Source: Aphis gossypii (Eukaryota; Arthropoda; Insecta; Hemiptera; Aphididae). From it: DNA of 64,000 bases. Location of the stretch: contig NW_026083046.1 of NCBI RefSeq assembly GCF_020184175.1, positions 1 to 64,000 on the forward strand, given 5' to 3'. Position 1 is the first letter of the stretch, and each line of letters starts with the position of its first letter. Made by a program: the position numbers and the translations under genes. The notes under the pieces were generated by a model that ran no database searches, was not told the DNA's origin, and saw nothing but the letters and a program-made list of their open reading frames with translations. Shown in pieces: positions 35,060 through 46,175 of this stretch.

Positions 35060-36192
35060 CCATCTTCATCAATGGAAACATTGGAAACGTCTTGATCAAA
35101 CACACTTCCTGATAATCCCATGCGAATTCGATCAAGTTCAATAAATTTTGGCTTGTGTTTAAATTTTAAATGGTTCCACATATTAGTTGTACTTGATCCT
35201 GGATTTGCATATTTTTTTTTACTTATTGAGCATATTACTTTAAGCCCTGTATCGTCTTTGCTAAAAACTTGCCATACCTCACTCATATTGAATATTTGGT
35301 ACCTAGTTGGTAACTATTGGTAATAATGAATAATGATTACTTATGAAATAAATAATTAATATGTAATTATATGAATTTTTCAATGTACGATTATACTCGT
35401 ATAATCGTACATAGATATAGGTATTAAATAGTACTTACTTTCGTTATTCTGTATATTAAATTAGTAGGTATAGATAATATTATTAAATTCAGCGTGTGCT
35501 AAATGATGATGGAGAATCAGATGGGCTAGCTACCAAATAGTGTTTAACGTCCGACGTCCGGGCAAACAATAAGTCAATAAGAAATATAACGAATAAACGA
35601 TAAAATGTAAATCGCCACCAATAAAATAAAATCATTATCAGTTTATTTAGATATAAAAATAAAATCTCATTATAAATTTGTAACATTGCCCATTGTATTA
35701 GGTAGACCCACTAGACCCGCGGAAACATGCAAGACTTTTTATTATTATTTTTAATCAATTATTTGTTATATTTAAGATTTAACCACAGAATAGATTTAAT
35801 CTATTCTGTGATTTAACTAAAATATCTATTTATAATCGACAGTCGAATAAAAACAATATTTATTGTGTCTATTTTTGTTTTAATAATAATTTATTAAAAA
35901 CTGACTAAAACTTGGTTATTCGATTATTCAATTACCTATTCGATTATTCGATTGTTCGAATTACCGAATATTAATCGAATAATCGATGAATCGGTTATTC
36001 GATTATTTACTATTCATAAAAAATAATCGATTAATCGAATAATCGGTTAAAATATTCGATTAATTAAAATAATCGCACAGCCCTAGTCATGGTCATAGTA
36101 GCATCCGCATTACCCTTGACACGAGGCATGGTCATACTAACTTAGCCTTGTAATCTCGTAGATATCTTATAGATATCTCGTAGCCCATAACA

Positions 36193-37278
36193 CCTCCCCA
36201 CAAAAAAAAAGGTTTATGTCTGCAAGACAGAAATCTTTACAATTTTTCTTAAATGCACTCAGTTACACGTCTTATAATTTCAGTTTTACATTGGTAACTT
36301 AATAATAATATTAGTTATATCAAATTTTAAATCAATTAAGAATACAAAATAAAGTATGTTAGTAGTATATGTTATTAATATATATATTTTAATCTTTAAA
36401 TCTCCTTCACCTTGATTAATACAATTAAAAAATAAAATAAATTTGTGAACAATTAATTAATATTACACACGAATGTTACGTTCTACCCACATACCAAATT
36501 AAATAACTGAATAACTGAATCTACACATAGGTATAAAATTAATATTAATATTTTAAAATGCTTTATTAAGTTTTCATATCGTTGTTTTTTTATGATAATA
36601 TGATTAAATATATTATATTTGGTATATTATTCTACATCCATTCTCATAGATCATGAAATTGTTTTAGTATAGTTACTTTCTCTTCTTCCGTATACTCTAC
36701 GTTTTTGCGGTTTTAGTTTATTCAAACTACAATTTTGATTTTAGTCTTACGAAATATGTATCGTAACATTGACCTTATGTTTTACATTCTAACTCGTCAT
36801 TCATACCTAGTTTATTCATTACTATTTATTTAACTTAAGTTTTTTTTTTTTTTAATAGATCTTTCTTAATCTATTCATTTATACTATCATCTTAAATTTA
36901 ATTATTCATTTGCTTTATCGTTATAATATTGTTTTACATTGTTTTTTTGTATGGTAATGCCTCGTCGGCCACGTTGTATAACTATATTTTCATCTCCTAT
37001 TACTTCAATTACTATGACTAGTATTAACTTTATTTATTTTTAACAATTTGCAAACTTCCGTAAATGTTTTGCTAAGGAAATCCGTTCCCTGATCTGTCAA
37101 TATCGTTCCCGGTATTCCATGTACACACACGAAATGTATAACAAAAGCTTCCGCGACCGTGTTTGCCTGGTGATTAGGTATTGGTACTCCTAGCCCTAGC
37201 GTGATTTAGATAAGTCATCTTGCATTGTTAAAATATAATTATTACTAGACAAGGTCGTTGGTAATGGACCTACAATAT
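36193..37278 (-). other. Degenerate 3' internal part of element B
   Basis: After the polypurine tract at 36193-36201 there is no long frame. Short - strand pieces near 37050-37200 resemble the integrase core (words matching LTDQGTDFLSKTF-like reading in scattered frames), and the rest, 36250-36950, is AT-rich and unreadable. An env gene is not recognisable. Confidence 0.45.
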
Positions 37279-37506
37279 CTAAAATAGTTTTTCAAATGGT
37301 TTTGTACTTGTTGATGTAATAGCCATTGGTTGCTTTACATGCCGATTTGAAATTTTATTTACTTGACACGATGTACAATTTTTTACGTACTTTTTAACAT
37401 CATCTTTCATACCTTTCCATCTAAATTGCTTCTGTATGCGTTTAATGGTTTTGTTAACACCTAAATGACCTCCTAGTTTAGAATCGTGAAACTGTTTTAC
37501 GTTCAA
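37279..37506 (-). pseudogene. pol: Integrase zinc-binding (HHCC) fragment of element B
   Basis: The 75-codon frame reads FHDSKLGGHLGVNKT, then IQKQFRWKGMKDDVKKYV and CTSCQVNKISNR: a His-x4-His and a Cys-x2-Cys with the spacing of the retroelement integrase N-terminal domain. The catalytic core downstream is broken by frame changes. Reverse transcriptase, which should lie upstream (about 37600-38000), is absent, so most of pol was deleted. Confidence 0.8.
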
Positions 37507-38004
37507 TATCGCCTTTAAGTATATTTTCGTATATTGACTTCTGCCAATTACTATTTTTTTTTATGTTAATAGAAATATTATATAAAGATTGCTCTGTAGG
37601 TATTACATACGGTGTATTACCTATTACTTTACTAATCGGTAAAACAAATTAATTCCTAACTTACGTTTTATTTCATATTTTATTTTTAATGTTAAATTTT
37701 ATTGTTTTGTAATTTTGTCACTATATAATACTCTTTTAATGCTTTTAAAAGTGTGCCTATAGTTTCTTTACATTACCCTCGAATAAAACCATAATTCCAA
37801 AATTTTTATTAACTTAATTCATAATTATATTCTACTCTATTATTTATTATTTAGATTTATAATTAACTTATCGTAAAGTCCTCTACTATTGTTTCCACTT
37901 TATTACAGGTGTTCTATATTTGATCAACCTCCTTGGTATATATTATCTGATTGAAAATTACTGATATGATTATTCGTGTTATAATTTCTTGTATTATTTG
38001 TACG

Positions 38005-38967
38005 TTAGAAATTATTATTATTTTGTCGTGAAGCATTATAATTGCCTTTATTAAAATCGTTCCTGTATCTGTTATTTTCTCTTTCTGAATTATATTCTAC
38101 TTCTTCTGCTTTTGCCAATTGCTTAGCTACCTCTAATGTTTTAGGATTTCGTGCCTTTACAATTGTTCTTATAGGACTTATTAATCCGTTTATAAAAATA
38201 TTCAGTGTTTGTTCTTTTAAAGTTTCGTGAATTACTTTTGCTTCTGATTCCTCTTTATTAAGTGTACACGCAGTACATAATTTATAATACAATTTTTCTA
38301 CTCTATGGCAATAATCATTGACGTTTTCATCATAACACATTTTAATGGAATTTAATTGTATTTGTAAACTTGAAGCGGTTGTCGTATCTTCAAAAGCATC
38401 CGATAAATAATTCTTAATGTATACCCATTTAGTATCATTTTTATATTTTATCATTTCTAATGCTCTTAACCTAGTTGTTATATATTTAACTAAAGTTGGT
38501 GCGCATTTTTCTTCAACCAAATTTACTGCCATATCACATGCATTTATGAACGGATAGATATCGTCTTCTCCCATACACATAGGTATAAGCTTAAATGCTT
38601 CCTCTAATTTTATGGTAACCATTTTCTTTACACGCGGTTTTCTCCCGAACGTTAACTCAGTATGTTCAAAATCGTCCGTAACCTTGCTACGTTTAACCTT
38701 TTTATTGTCTAAACTTAAACTTCTCTCTGAGCCGTGTTTTATTTTCGCGCTCTGGCGTTCACTTGGGTTTCTAAATAAACTAGTGCGTTCTTTAGGGCTT
38801 TCAATAGGGCTAGGGCTTTTACTAGGGCTAGGGCTTCTACTAGGGCTTCCCAAATTAATCAACTGTTGGGTTTTATTTAATACTTCTAAACTCAAATCTG
38901 GAGTTTCTAAAGACGTCTTATTCGATGGATTAGCTACTTCCAAAGGAGATGTACCTGTGTTCTCCAT
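38005..38967 (-). CDS. gag: gag-like protein of element B
   Basis: The 320-codon frame starts at 38967. Residues 35-60 are a Ser-Pro repeat tract (SPSRSPSPSKSPSPIESP in reduced form SPxx), then a basic stretch (KHGSERSLSLDNKKVKRS), then a gag capsid-like helical domain (EDDIYPFINACDMAVNLV, WVYIKNYLSDAF, SLQIQLNSIKMCYDENVNDY). The C-terminus is Asn/Arg-rich, without a zinc knuckle. This matches gag proteins of insect errantivirus-type gypsy elements. It is open throughout, though the rest of the element is decayed. Its 5' leader to the LTR contains tandem CAATAATAA-type repeats near 39010-39180. Confidence 0.75.
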   Translation of the reverse strand: MENTGTSPLEVANPSNKTSLETPDLSLEVLNKTQQLINLGSPSRSPSPSKSPSPIESPKERTSLFRNPSERQSAKIKHGSERSLSLDNKKVKRSKVTDDFEHTELTFGRKPRVKKMVTIKLEEAFKLIPMCMGEDDIYPFINACDMAVNLVEEKCAPTLVKYITTRLRALEMIKYKNDTKWVYIKNYLSDAFEDTTTASSLQIQLNSIKMCYDENVNDYCHRVEKLYYKLCTACTLNKEESEAKVIHETLKEQTLNIFINGLISPIRTIVKARNPKTLEVAKQLAKAEEVEYNSERENNRYRNDFNKGNYNASRQNNNNF

Positions 38968-38999
38968 AAATTGCTTTCACACTCATTTGATACGTTTTA

Positions 39000-39185
39000 C
39001 AATCAACTATAATAATATAACTCAATAATAAATCTCAATAATTCAACAATATGCCCTCAATAATAATTCTCAATAATAATCTCAATAATTCAACAATATG
39101 CCCTCAAAATAATATAATAATTCAATAATAACTCAAATAACTCAATATTTCTCAATAATAATTCAAATAAATCAATTGCCCTTTA
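39000..39185. repeat. CAATAAT-type simple tandem repeats in the element B leader
   Basis: Words such as CTCAATAATA and ATTCAACAATATGCCCTCAA recur in tandem between the gag start and the 5' LTR of element B. The 20-bp ATTCAACAATATGCCCTCAA unit occurs at least twice (near 39038 and 39088). No coding role is seen. Confidence 0.6.
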
Positions 39186-39491
39186 ATAATCAAAAAAAAA
39201 TTCCTAAATAGTTTTTTTACGACCTACTTAAATATATTCAGTTTCTTAAATGATATTTCTTAGGTTTTATATTTTTGTAACATATATCCGTGTAATAATT
39301 TAATTAACTATTCACTCACAATAATGCGACGTTCGTTGATGTTGTCATCCTGTCTGATACTTTCTGCAAAATTGAATTGAATGGTCTTCTCTTCTGGAGT
39401 TATCAACGAGGTAGACTGCGCAATCTTCCTTGTTGATGGTACTTTGACGGTTTGCCTCCTTGAAAAGTGAATCCTACCGACTGCGCCAAAT

Positions 39492-39924
39492 TGTTGCGTG
39501 CCAGTATCAGATTTGAATTCAAATGGTTAATTTGAATGAAAGTTAAACTTAATAACGTAATATGTCTTTATTGCATATAAACAAAATACATGTAACAAAT
39601 AAATAAGTGGCTGAGTGACGTGAAAGTGCTCAGTTGTTGAGAGCTTTGGTACATCTGCCGTTGCTGGTCTTCGGGCTCCCTTATATATTGTGGTGCGTCT
39701 CTTGTTTACGTCGTGTGGTCGCCGTCTGGGCGAAACCAGGTGTCCTTGTTGTTGTTGTTGTTGCAAATTCGAACACGAATTTGAGAATGTGCAATAACAT
39801 CTCAAATGCATCATTAGTGCACTGTAATTATTAGTGCGCTTACTATCCCGACACGTGTCATGGTCATACTAACTTAGCCTTGTAATCTCGTACATATCTT
39901 ATAGATATCTCGTAGCCCATAACA
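39492..39924 (-). repeat. 5' LTR of element B, intact copy
   Basis: 433 bp from TGTTGCGTGCC to CCCATAACA. It contains the (GTT)n run near 39748, GCTTACTATCCCGACACGTG near 39837, and TATCTTATAGATATCTCGTA near the end. It lacks about 45 bp that the other copy has between two CATGGTCATA words. Adjacent bases 39480-39491 form the primer-binding site in the - strand sense. Confidence 0.88.
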
Positions 39925-39928
39925 ACAT

Positions 39929-40440
39929 AAAAGGAAATCGCCGGCATGTTTACAAAGTCTTTGATCAATTTCATCATAGACTGAATACATTTCTTTAGAT
40001 TTACTTACAGCTAAATACTTATAATTAGGTTTTATATAAACACAATTATTATTATTACAATCTGGTAAAGGTATTAGCTGAAAAAGTGTCAATTCGTATT
40101 GATATAATAAAGGTATATTTAAAATAAAAACAATTTTATCATTTGAATAATATATCGTTATGTCTGAGAGGGGTATAATTTCTTGTACATTACTTTCATT
40201 TAAATCTATGGGTAAGTCTGTACCACTTGGCATCCCTACCTTAATATTTAAAAGCTGTTTTAGTAACTCTTTGGGGGTTAATAAGCTTGCGTGTATTAAT
40301 CCTACTTTGGCTGCTTGTATGACGTCGAATAATATATCGGTCTCGGCTTTATATATTTCTAATATTAGATTGATTTGAATAAAATGATACGCTAGAAAGC
40401 TTCTCATATTAGCTTCGGATGTCATATTTCGATATATCAT
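39929..40440 (-). pseudogene. env: env of element A, N-terminal half
   Basis: From 40440 the frame encodes a membrane-protein ectodomain segment: an amphipathic helical start (NMRSFLAYHFIQINLILEIY), KVGLIHASLLTPKELLKQLL, and a Cys-containing NNNCVYIKPNYKY segment. It ends at the ACAT duplication where element B is inserted. The frame then runs into LTR B and stops. Upstream sequence encoding a signal peptide is not clear between 40440 and 40790. Function in the family: envelope glycoprotein of errantivirus-like retroelements; here interrupted. Confidence 0.7.
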
Positions 40441-40795
40441 ACCTGATAAACGAATTTACTAAATAATACTAATGATAATGATATAACCATGACTACTTAT
40501 AACAAATAAAAAAACTTAGAGGATCCTACAGCTATATATATATAAATATGTTATGACACCTTAAGTGTTCATTAATCGGTCTCGAAATATTTTTTTGTAT
40601 TATTAATGTGGATCCTGTAGTCTTTCCTCCCTTTTTTTATTGTTATATTTTCATTGTCTTGAATCATTATCACCTCGTATGGCCCTGACCAATTAAAACA
40701 TAATGCGTTTTTCTTGTTCTGTTCTTTTAGTAACACTTTATCTCCTACGTGTAATTCTAATATGTTTGCGTTTTAGTCATAATATTGCTTATTGC

Positions 40796-43700
40796 TTAAT
40801 TTTTATTTTTTATTAGATTTTCCCTTGCTATCTTATGTGTTTCTTGCATTATGCTTCTTAAATCTAACGCGTAATTATCATAATTGTACTGTGGTTTAGT
40901 CGTTTGAAAGAAACGTGTCGGAATTATTGGTTTTTTCCCGAAAACTAACTCGTATGGAGTATAATTTTTCGAAGTGTGCACCGTGGTATTATAGCAAAAC
41001 ATAGCATAACTAATTAACCCGTCCCAATTATTATCTTTGTCTACAAAACTGCGTAAGTACGTTTTCAAAGTTAAATGTGATCGTTCCAAATAACCATTTG
41101 ATTGGGGATGCCACGGAGTAGTTTTAGTTTTTTCGATTTTTAATAATTTACAAACGTCTTTAAACAAATTTGATAAGAAATTGGTACCACAATCGGTTAG
41201 AATAGTAATGGTATACCATAGATACTAAAAACATTCTACAAATGCTTGTGCTACTGTCGTTGCGTCTGTGGAGGCTAACGCTATGGCTACGCCATAACGC
41301 GACAATTCATCTTGTATAGTTAAAATATACGAGTTACCTGAACTTGTTACGGGTAATGGTCCTACTATGTCTAAACATATTTTATGAAACGTATTAGTTA
41401 CGGTAGAAGTAATTAACATAGGTTGTTTTGTTTTTTTACTCGATTTGTTTCCCTGACAAATAATGCATTTTTTAATGTAATTTTTTACATCTTGCTTTAA
41501 ATTTCTCCATTGATATTTCATTTTTAATCTTTTTATTGTACGGGAGGTTACCTTGGTGCCCCCTACCAATGTGTCATGATACTCTTTAATTATTTGATTT
41601 TTTTCGTCTTCCGTAAAACATTGTTCTTTTATATCGTTACTTCTATATCAGTGTTTTTAAAAACAAAACGGAACATTGCGCGTATGCGCTCGAAACAGGT
41701 CAATGTCGTTAACCCTTCTAATCTAATGGTTGAAAATTGTTTGATTTGTTCACCGACACAGAATAATTTAATTTCGGCTATCGCGTTATAATATTGTTCT
41801 GCGTTCATCTCTGTATAATAATTATTTTTTAAATTGTAAAATATTATTAATTTGTCTAATTGCTTAACAACAAAAAAATTACTCTCATTAAACGTTATTT
41901 GACCTAGCGAATTGTTACTACTAATAATCTCTCTTATCGCCGGATGCGTTATTATTTTATCGCTTGATATAGGTAAAATTACGTTTTAGTCGGGTTTTGC
42001 GTGTTTAATACTGCCTTCTATTTCTTTTATTTTAGAATTAAATATCAGTTTATTTTCTGCCTTTTTAAATTCATCGAAATCGTTAATTGGCTCATTATTT
42101 GTAACTACGTGTATACGTGTGTAGTATGCCTATATCTCGATGGTACACAAAAAGATTGAAGTTCAATTCACACTATTTTGGATTTCTTTATTATTCACAC
42201 AAACAAACACACAAAAATAAGAACGTGTGCCGTCTCTCACTCGAAACCCGCATTGTCCCTATCCTGTGGTGCTTACGTCCTTAAATATTATTTTACAATG
42301 TGCTGCCTCAGCTCATTTGCTTCATTGGCCTAATATTACGCAATTTAAACAAAGAAATAGGTAACGTTTTTCTATTATTATTTGTTGGCAAATGCCACAT
42401 ACAACACGTGATAAACAGTCCGCGTTTGCATGCTGTGGTCCCGCTCTATAAACAATTTCGTAATCGTACTCTTCGAGTTGTAAACGCCAGCGCATTAATT
42501 GAGATGAAACATTTTTTATATTAAATAAATATGTCAATGGTCGATGGTCAGTTATTATTTTAAATTTTTTTCCGTATAGGTACGGCCTAAAATATTTAAC
42601 TGCCCATACTATCGCTAACAATTCTTTTTGAATTACACTGTAATTTGTTTCGACCTTATTTAACGTTCTACTTGCATAAGCTACTGGTTGATCTTTTGGT
42701 ACCTCCCCTTGTGAAAGGACGGCCCCAATAGCATATTGACTTGCATCCGTCATTAAGTTAAAATTCCCGTTCTCCCAGTTAGGGTATACTAACAGAGGTG
42801 GGTTCATTAATGCTTTTTTTAATTCTTGGAAAGCGTCTTCGCACATGTCAGTCCATACGAATGGTGTGTTCTTTTTCAATAAGTTCGTTAGAGGTTTAGC
42901 ATTTTGGGAAATTGCCACGAATCGGCGGTAATAATTAAGTAAACCTAAGAAGGATTTAACGTTCTTCTCAGTTAAAGGTCTCGGATAATCTTTAATACAA
43001 CTTAATTTATTCGGATCTGGTGTTACCACCCCGTTTTCGCTAATCAAATGCCCCAAATATTCCACCTCTTTACGTAAGAATGCACATTTCGCTGGCTGTA
43101 ACTTAAGTTTATGCGATCTCAGACGTGTGAATACTTGTTCTAATTTATTTGGCGGGCGCGTAAACTTGACCCATGGACGACGATGTCATCTAGATACGCC
43201 GTACATAACTCCTCTAACCCATTAAAATTGCTTTCATGGCCCGTGTAAACGTCGCAGGCGCTGAACTAAGTCCAAATGGTAATCTCAAAATTCGTAATGA
43301 CCTGATTTTGTAGAAATAGCTGTTTTATGCGTGTCCCCCTTATCTACCATTATTTGATGATAACCGCTCGCAAGGTCTAAAGTCGAAAAGTATTTTGATG
43401 AACCTAATGATTCCAATATTTCTAGAATATTTGGTAACCCATACGCTTCGTTTTCAATGACCTCGTTAAGTTTCCGAAAATCTACGCATACTCGCATTTT
43501 TTGTTTCCCCTCTGCATCTTTTTTCTTTTTAACTACTACCAAAGGAAAATTAAACGGTGATACCGAGTCACGTATAATATTAGCTTCCTTCATTTCTTTT
43601 ATTTGTTTCTCTATTTCATCTTGATATGCATGTGGTAGCCTATATGGACGTATATTTATCGGTTTAACGCACCTAGGAGTGTTAATTTTATGCGTAACTA

Positions 43701-44560
43701 TATCAGTAGCACCTAATTGATCACCTTCAAAATAAATAAATCAGAAAAACGGCTACAAAGGACTATTATACTATCACGTTCCTCGTTGTTAAGGTGTTCC
43801 GTTTTAATAGTTTCCTTGATTTTTCTAATTTTACTATCCGCGTATTTTTCTTCGCTAGCAATAAAAACACAATCATTAAAAGGTTCCCACTTTAAATTAC
43901 TCGTGGTTAATTGATCGATAATAAATGGTTGCTCCGATATATTTACTATATTACTTATAATTTTATCGCCTTTTACTGGACTGATACTATTAGCTATAAT
44001 TACGTCCTCGTTAATCTCGTATTTTTTTATCGTAATAAATTCGTGTTTAATTTGTTCGTCAGCTCTAATTTGTAAAACGCAGTTACTTCGCGGTGGAATA
44101 TTTAACGCGCTATTATCGATTTCTTTTTTTTTCTGGTACTATTAATATTTCCTTATCCCAATCTAAGACGACTTTGTTTAATTTCAAAAATGTTATGCCT
44201 ATTATACCTGCTTCAGGTATTGGAACATCATCGTATACAATATCGAATTTAACTGTAAAAAGTTGTTTGTTAATGTAAATTGGAATTACCACAGATCCTA
44301 CTGTTTCTACTGGACTTGCATTAATGCCCTTAATCTTTTTTTTATCTTTTTCATTCACGATTATGTGTCCTTTTAAACTTGAAATTTTTATAATGTTCAT
44401 TTCCGAACCACTATCGATTAAAAATTTAATTTCGTTTTTAACAAATTTATCCGAAAAACACGTAATATGTTCCTGTGTTATTGGTGTTATAATACGAATG
44501 TTACTTCCCGATTGTATTTCACTGATAGACCTATCTTGATTTTCCTGACCATTTCCTTCT
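40796..44560 (-). pseudogene. pol: pol of element A (protease, RT, RNase H, integrase), several frameshifts
   Basis: Domains occur in the normal gypsy order. Protease: FLIDSGSEMNII near 44420, with the domain to 44113. Reverse transcriptase: 43285-43593 with VCVDFRKLNEVI and YFSTLDLASGYHQI. RT connection and RNase H: 42322-43065 with GLLNYYRRF, LMTDASQYAIGAVLS, ELLAIVWAV and TDHRPLTYL. Integrase: zinc domain and core at 41225-41569 (CIICQ, CLDIVGPLP, QDELSRYG) and 40796-41167 (HPQSNGYLERSH with the Glu). Frame changes occur near 44115, 43720, 43280, 41220, with stops near 41985. The YxDD box region near 43190 is lost in a broken frame. A 230-bp insertion lies between RNase H and integrase. 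It is inactive. Confidence 0.88.
42112..42346. mobile_element. Short insertion in pol of element A, class unknown
   Basis: The RNase H frame ends abruptly near 42346 and the tether/integrase frame resumes near 42112. The sequence between does not translate as pol. It is richer in G+C, and its - strand holds an AATAATAAAG polyadenylation-like word near 42190 and TGTAAAATAATATTTAAGG near 42300. That would suit a short LTR or another non-autonomous insertion, but ends and target duplication are not settled. Confidence 0.4.
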
Positions 44561-45479
44561 ACGGTTTTATCTTACGTTTTAATTTACGACACTCACTTAT
44601 ATTGTTATTCGCTTTTCTACAATATTTACAGAATTTACTAGAATATTCGCGTTTAAATTCGGTCTTTGGACTTTGTCCATTATTCGGATTCTTGAAAGTA
44701 GCTAGTTTATGCTCGCTTGTTCTACATTCATTAGCATAATGACCAAATTTCTCACAACGATGGCATTTAATCTCGCTTTTATCTCTAGTGTTTTTTTTAT
44801 CAAATTTATTATTTTTATAATTCGGTGTTTTGTTATACCCGTTTATGCTATTATAAAATTCTGTTGTTGTTTCCTCTTCCATTGCAATTAAAACGGCTTC
44901 TTCGAAACCTTGTATGTTAAGCGCTTTTAATAATAAACCGATAGTTTGTGGGATACCCGCTATGAATACGCTTAGTGCGTGAGCTCGCACTGTTTGCGCT
45001 ATTATTTCTGATTCTATTGCGTCCCTACCTACCGTTAACGCGTTCATTAATTCATGGGCTGTTTTTTCGATTCTAATAGAAAAATCTTTAACTGATTCCT
45101 TTGCGTTCTGGCGCATTTGACTTAATTGTACTTGTAAGTAAGACACTGAATGAGTCGACCCAAAAACGGTTTTAAATAATTTTTTTAATTCATCCCACGT
45201 AGTAATTTTTTTATACCTCACGGCCGATAATGCTTTACCCGTTAATTGTGCCAGTATCGCTTCTAATATATTAGGTTTAATAGCATCGAAAATATTATTA
45301 AAAATGAACTCGCATTTAGCCACGAAATAAATTAAATCGGACTCTGTTCCTCCCGAAAAAGCAATAACCAATGCGGTTGCCCCTTGTAAATTTAATTTTT
45401 CTGGGTTAACCATTTTTATTTTAAATGTTTCCGGATTATATGATACTACTTGCCAATTTGTGGTATCTCTGTCAGACAT
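44559..45479 (-). CDS. gag: gag of element A with zinc knuckle
   Basis: 306 codons without a stop. The N-terminal two-thirds is a helical capsid-like domain (SDLIYFVAKCEFIFNNIFD, LTGKALSAVRYKKITTWDEL, SYLQVQLSQMRQNAKESVKD), followed by a CCHC knuckle CHRCEKFGHYANEC at about residues 237-250 and a second Cys-rich piece CKYCRKANNNISEC. The frame overlaps the pol reading region at its 3' end, as gypsy gag and pol frames commonly do. A leader of about 260 bp separates it from the primer site; a 73-codon frame in it (45514-45735) has no recognisable domain. It is the only intact gene of the element. Confidence 0.85.
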   Translation of the reverse strand: MSDRDTTNWQVVSYNPETFKIKMVNPEKLNLQGATALVIAFSGGTESDLIYFVAKCEFIFNNIFDAIKPNILEAILAQLTGKALSAVRYKKITTWDELKKLFKTVFGSTHSVSYLQVQLSQMRQNAKESVKDFSIRIEKTAHELMNALTVGRDAIESEIIAQTVRAHALSVFIAGIPQTIGLLLKALNIQGFEEAVLIAMEEETTTEFYNSINGYNKTPNYKNNKFDKKNTRDKSEIKCHRCEKFGHYANECRTSEHKLATFKNPNNGQSPKTEFKREYSSKFCKYCRKANNNISECRKLKRKIKP

Positions 45480-45741
45480 ACAATATACTATAACAATATA
45501 TTATTCAAATGACTTACAGAGCTTGCATCTTTAACCGTGGATCGTTTGAAAAGTTGACTTCCGTCCTTCTGGAATTTGATTTCTGTCCTCCCTGGACTAG
45601 ACCGTTTGCTTGAATTCTCTCTGTTCTCCTTCCTGTCGTGAACGTGGTTTCGTCGGTGGGTCTCAAAGTACTTATTTTTTTGATTTGACTCAAAAATTTT
45701 CGTTTGATGAAGTATGACCCCACACCTGACACCAAATTTTA

Positions 45742-46175
45742 TGTAGTAACCAGTGATGGTTGCTGCACGCTTCTTTTACGACGAATGCACGTTCCGTCGT
45801 AGGTTGGAGAGATGAGGTATATAAGTTAAACAATAGATTAATAAGATAATTGATACGTTTATTAACTTGTTAAAACAATAAATGAAAAGGCTTTCGTTAG
45901 CGTAAGCACAAGTACTTAATTACAGGAGAGCAAGTGACAACACTGACTAAGTCTAACTGACTCTTAACTAACTCTAATTAAATCTATGATGAGGACTCAT
46001 ATTTATATTGAACATGCCGTGATGGAGAATAGGATGATCTACGTCTATGAAGTGGCGTGATGTGTTTAATCCAATCAGGAAACGGCATTAGTGGTCCGAC
46101 TCGGTGGCGTGATATAGTTATAGGCCACTGGACTTTAGAACTACGTTTTTATACTAAAAACGTCGGTTTACTACA
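45742..46175 (-). repeat. 5' LTR of element A
   Basis: 434 bp, TGTAGTAA to TTACTACA, an 8-bp terminal inverted repeat. A TATA-like GGTATATAAG lies near 45815 on the + strand and AATAAATG near 45879. In element sense the sequence after the LTR is TTTGGTGTCAGGTGTGG, the primer-binding site. I cannot name the tRNA with confidence. Confidence 0.85.

Larger units (their letters stand above)
23545..35286 (-). pseudogene. hAT transposase (BED zinc finger, RNase H-like core, hATC)
   Basis: Exon 1 (35060-35286) is a BED finger: VWQVFSKDD, a CxxC site altered to CSIS, then TTNMWNHLKFKH. It ends at a GGGTAAGT donor and joins in phase to exon 2 at 25372. Exon 2 (23898-25372) has FFTFTTDCWTSSSNQPFIGL (first Asp), IVTDYGSNMLKV (second Asp), HVACFGHALNTAVS and TKTRWWSMLELI. 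A frame shift near 24360 follows an A-rich tract. A 64-bp intron leads to exon 3 (23545-23833), the hATC dimerisation domain, with SQKVKNELDLYI, DPLDWWNTNK and, after another frame shift near 23680, SERIFSKGGCVLTDHRSSL. So the whole gene is recognisable but dead. Loss of the second Cys of the first pair would also weaken the BED finger. Confidence 0.85.
23132..36085 (-). mobile_element. hAT element with BED-finger transposase, in LTR B
   Basis: The left end reads TAGGACTGCGCGATTATT and the right end, reversed, TAGGGCTGTGCGATTATT. The 8-bp duplication GTCATGGT lies at 23124-23131 and 36086-36093. Both subterminal regions (about 23160-23335 and 35895-36070) are full of TCGATTAATCGAAT-type palindromes. 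The transposase gene is on the - strand with one large intron that has taken in a 1.4-kb repeat (25526-26900) and a 7-kb piggyBac-like element (27317-34358). Without those insertions the element would be about 4.5 kb. Confidence 0.9.
22761..36192 (-). repeat. 3' LTR of element B, interrupted by a hAT transposon
   Basis: The LTR runs 22761-23131, is broken by the hAT element at 23132-36085, and resumes after the duplicated GTCATGGT until CATAACA at 36192. Compared with the intact copy at 39492-39924 it has about 45 additional bases between two CATGGTCATA words, which suggests the other copy lost them by slippage. It includes a (GTT)n tract near 23019 and a reversed AATAAAG near 22838. The two copies are otherwise very similar. 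Confidence 0.85.
22761..39924 (-). mobile_element. Ty3/gypsy element B, inserted in env of A
   Basis: The two LTRs start TGTTGCG and end CATAACA on the + strand: 39492-39924 (5' in element sense) and 22761-36192 (3', split by a hAT element). The flanks are ACAT at 22757-22760 and 39925-39928, a 4-bp duplication. Next to the 5' LTR the primer site reads TGGCGCAGTCGG in element sense, consistent with a tRNA-Ser end as in several errantiviruses. Next to the 3' LTR the polypurine tract reads GTGGGGAGG. The inside holds a gag frame and a scrap of integrase; protease, reverse transcriptase and env are missing, so it is internally deleted. Confidence 0.88.
21608..46175 (-). mobile_element. Ty3/gypsy element A with gag, pol and env, carrying nested insertions
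   Basis: The element reads on the - strand: 5' LTR 45742-46175, gag 44559-45479, pol about 40796-44560, env N-terminal half 39929-40440, a 17-kb insertion, env C-terminal half 21919-22756, polypurine tract AGGGGAGGAA just before the 3' LTR at 21890. The 3' LTR is shortened and fused to a piece of LTR B. The LTR starts TGTAGTAA and ends TTACTACA. A third open frame of membrane-protein type marks it as errantivirus-like. All genes except gag carry frameshifts. Removing the insertion and one copy of its ACAT duplication makes the two env halves adjoin. Confidence 0.85.

Noticed and set aside
45514..45735. 73-codon frame ahead of gag in element A
   Set aside because: It covers the leader next to the primer site, has no match to gag domains, and is likely untranslated leader.
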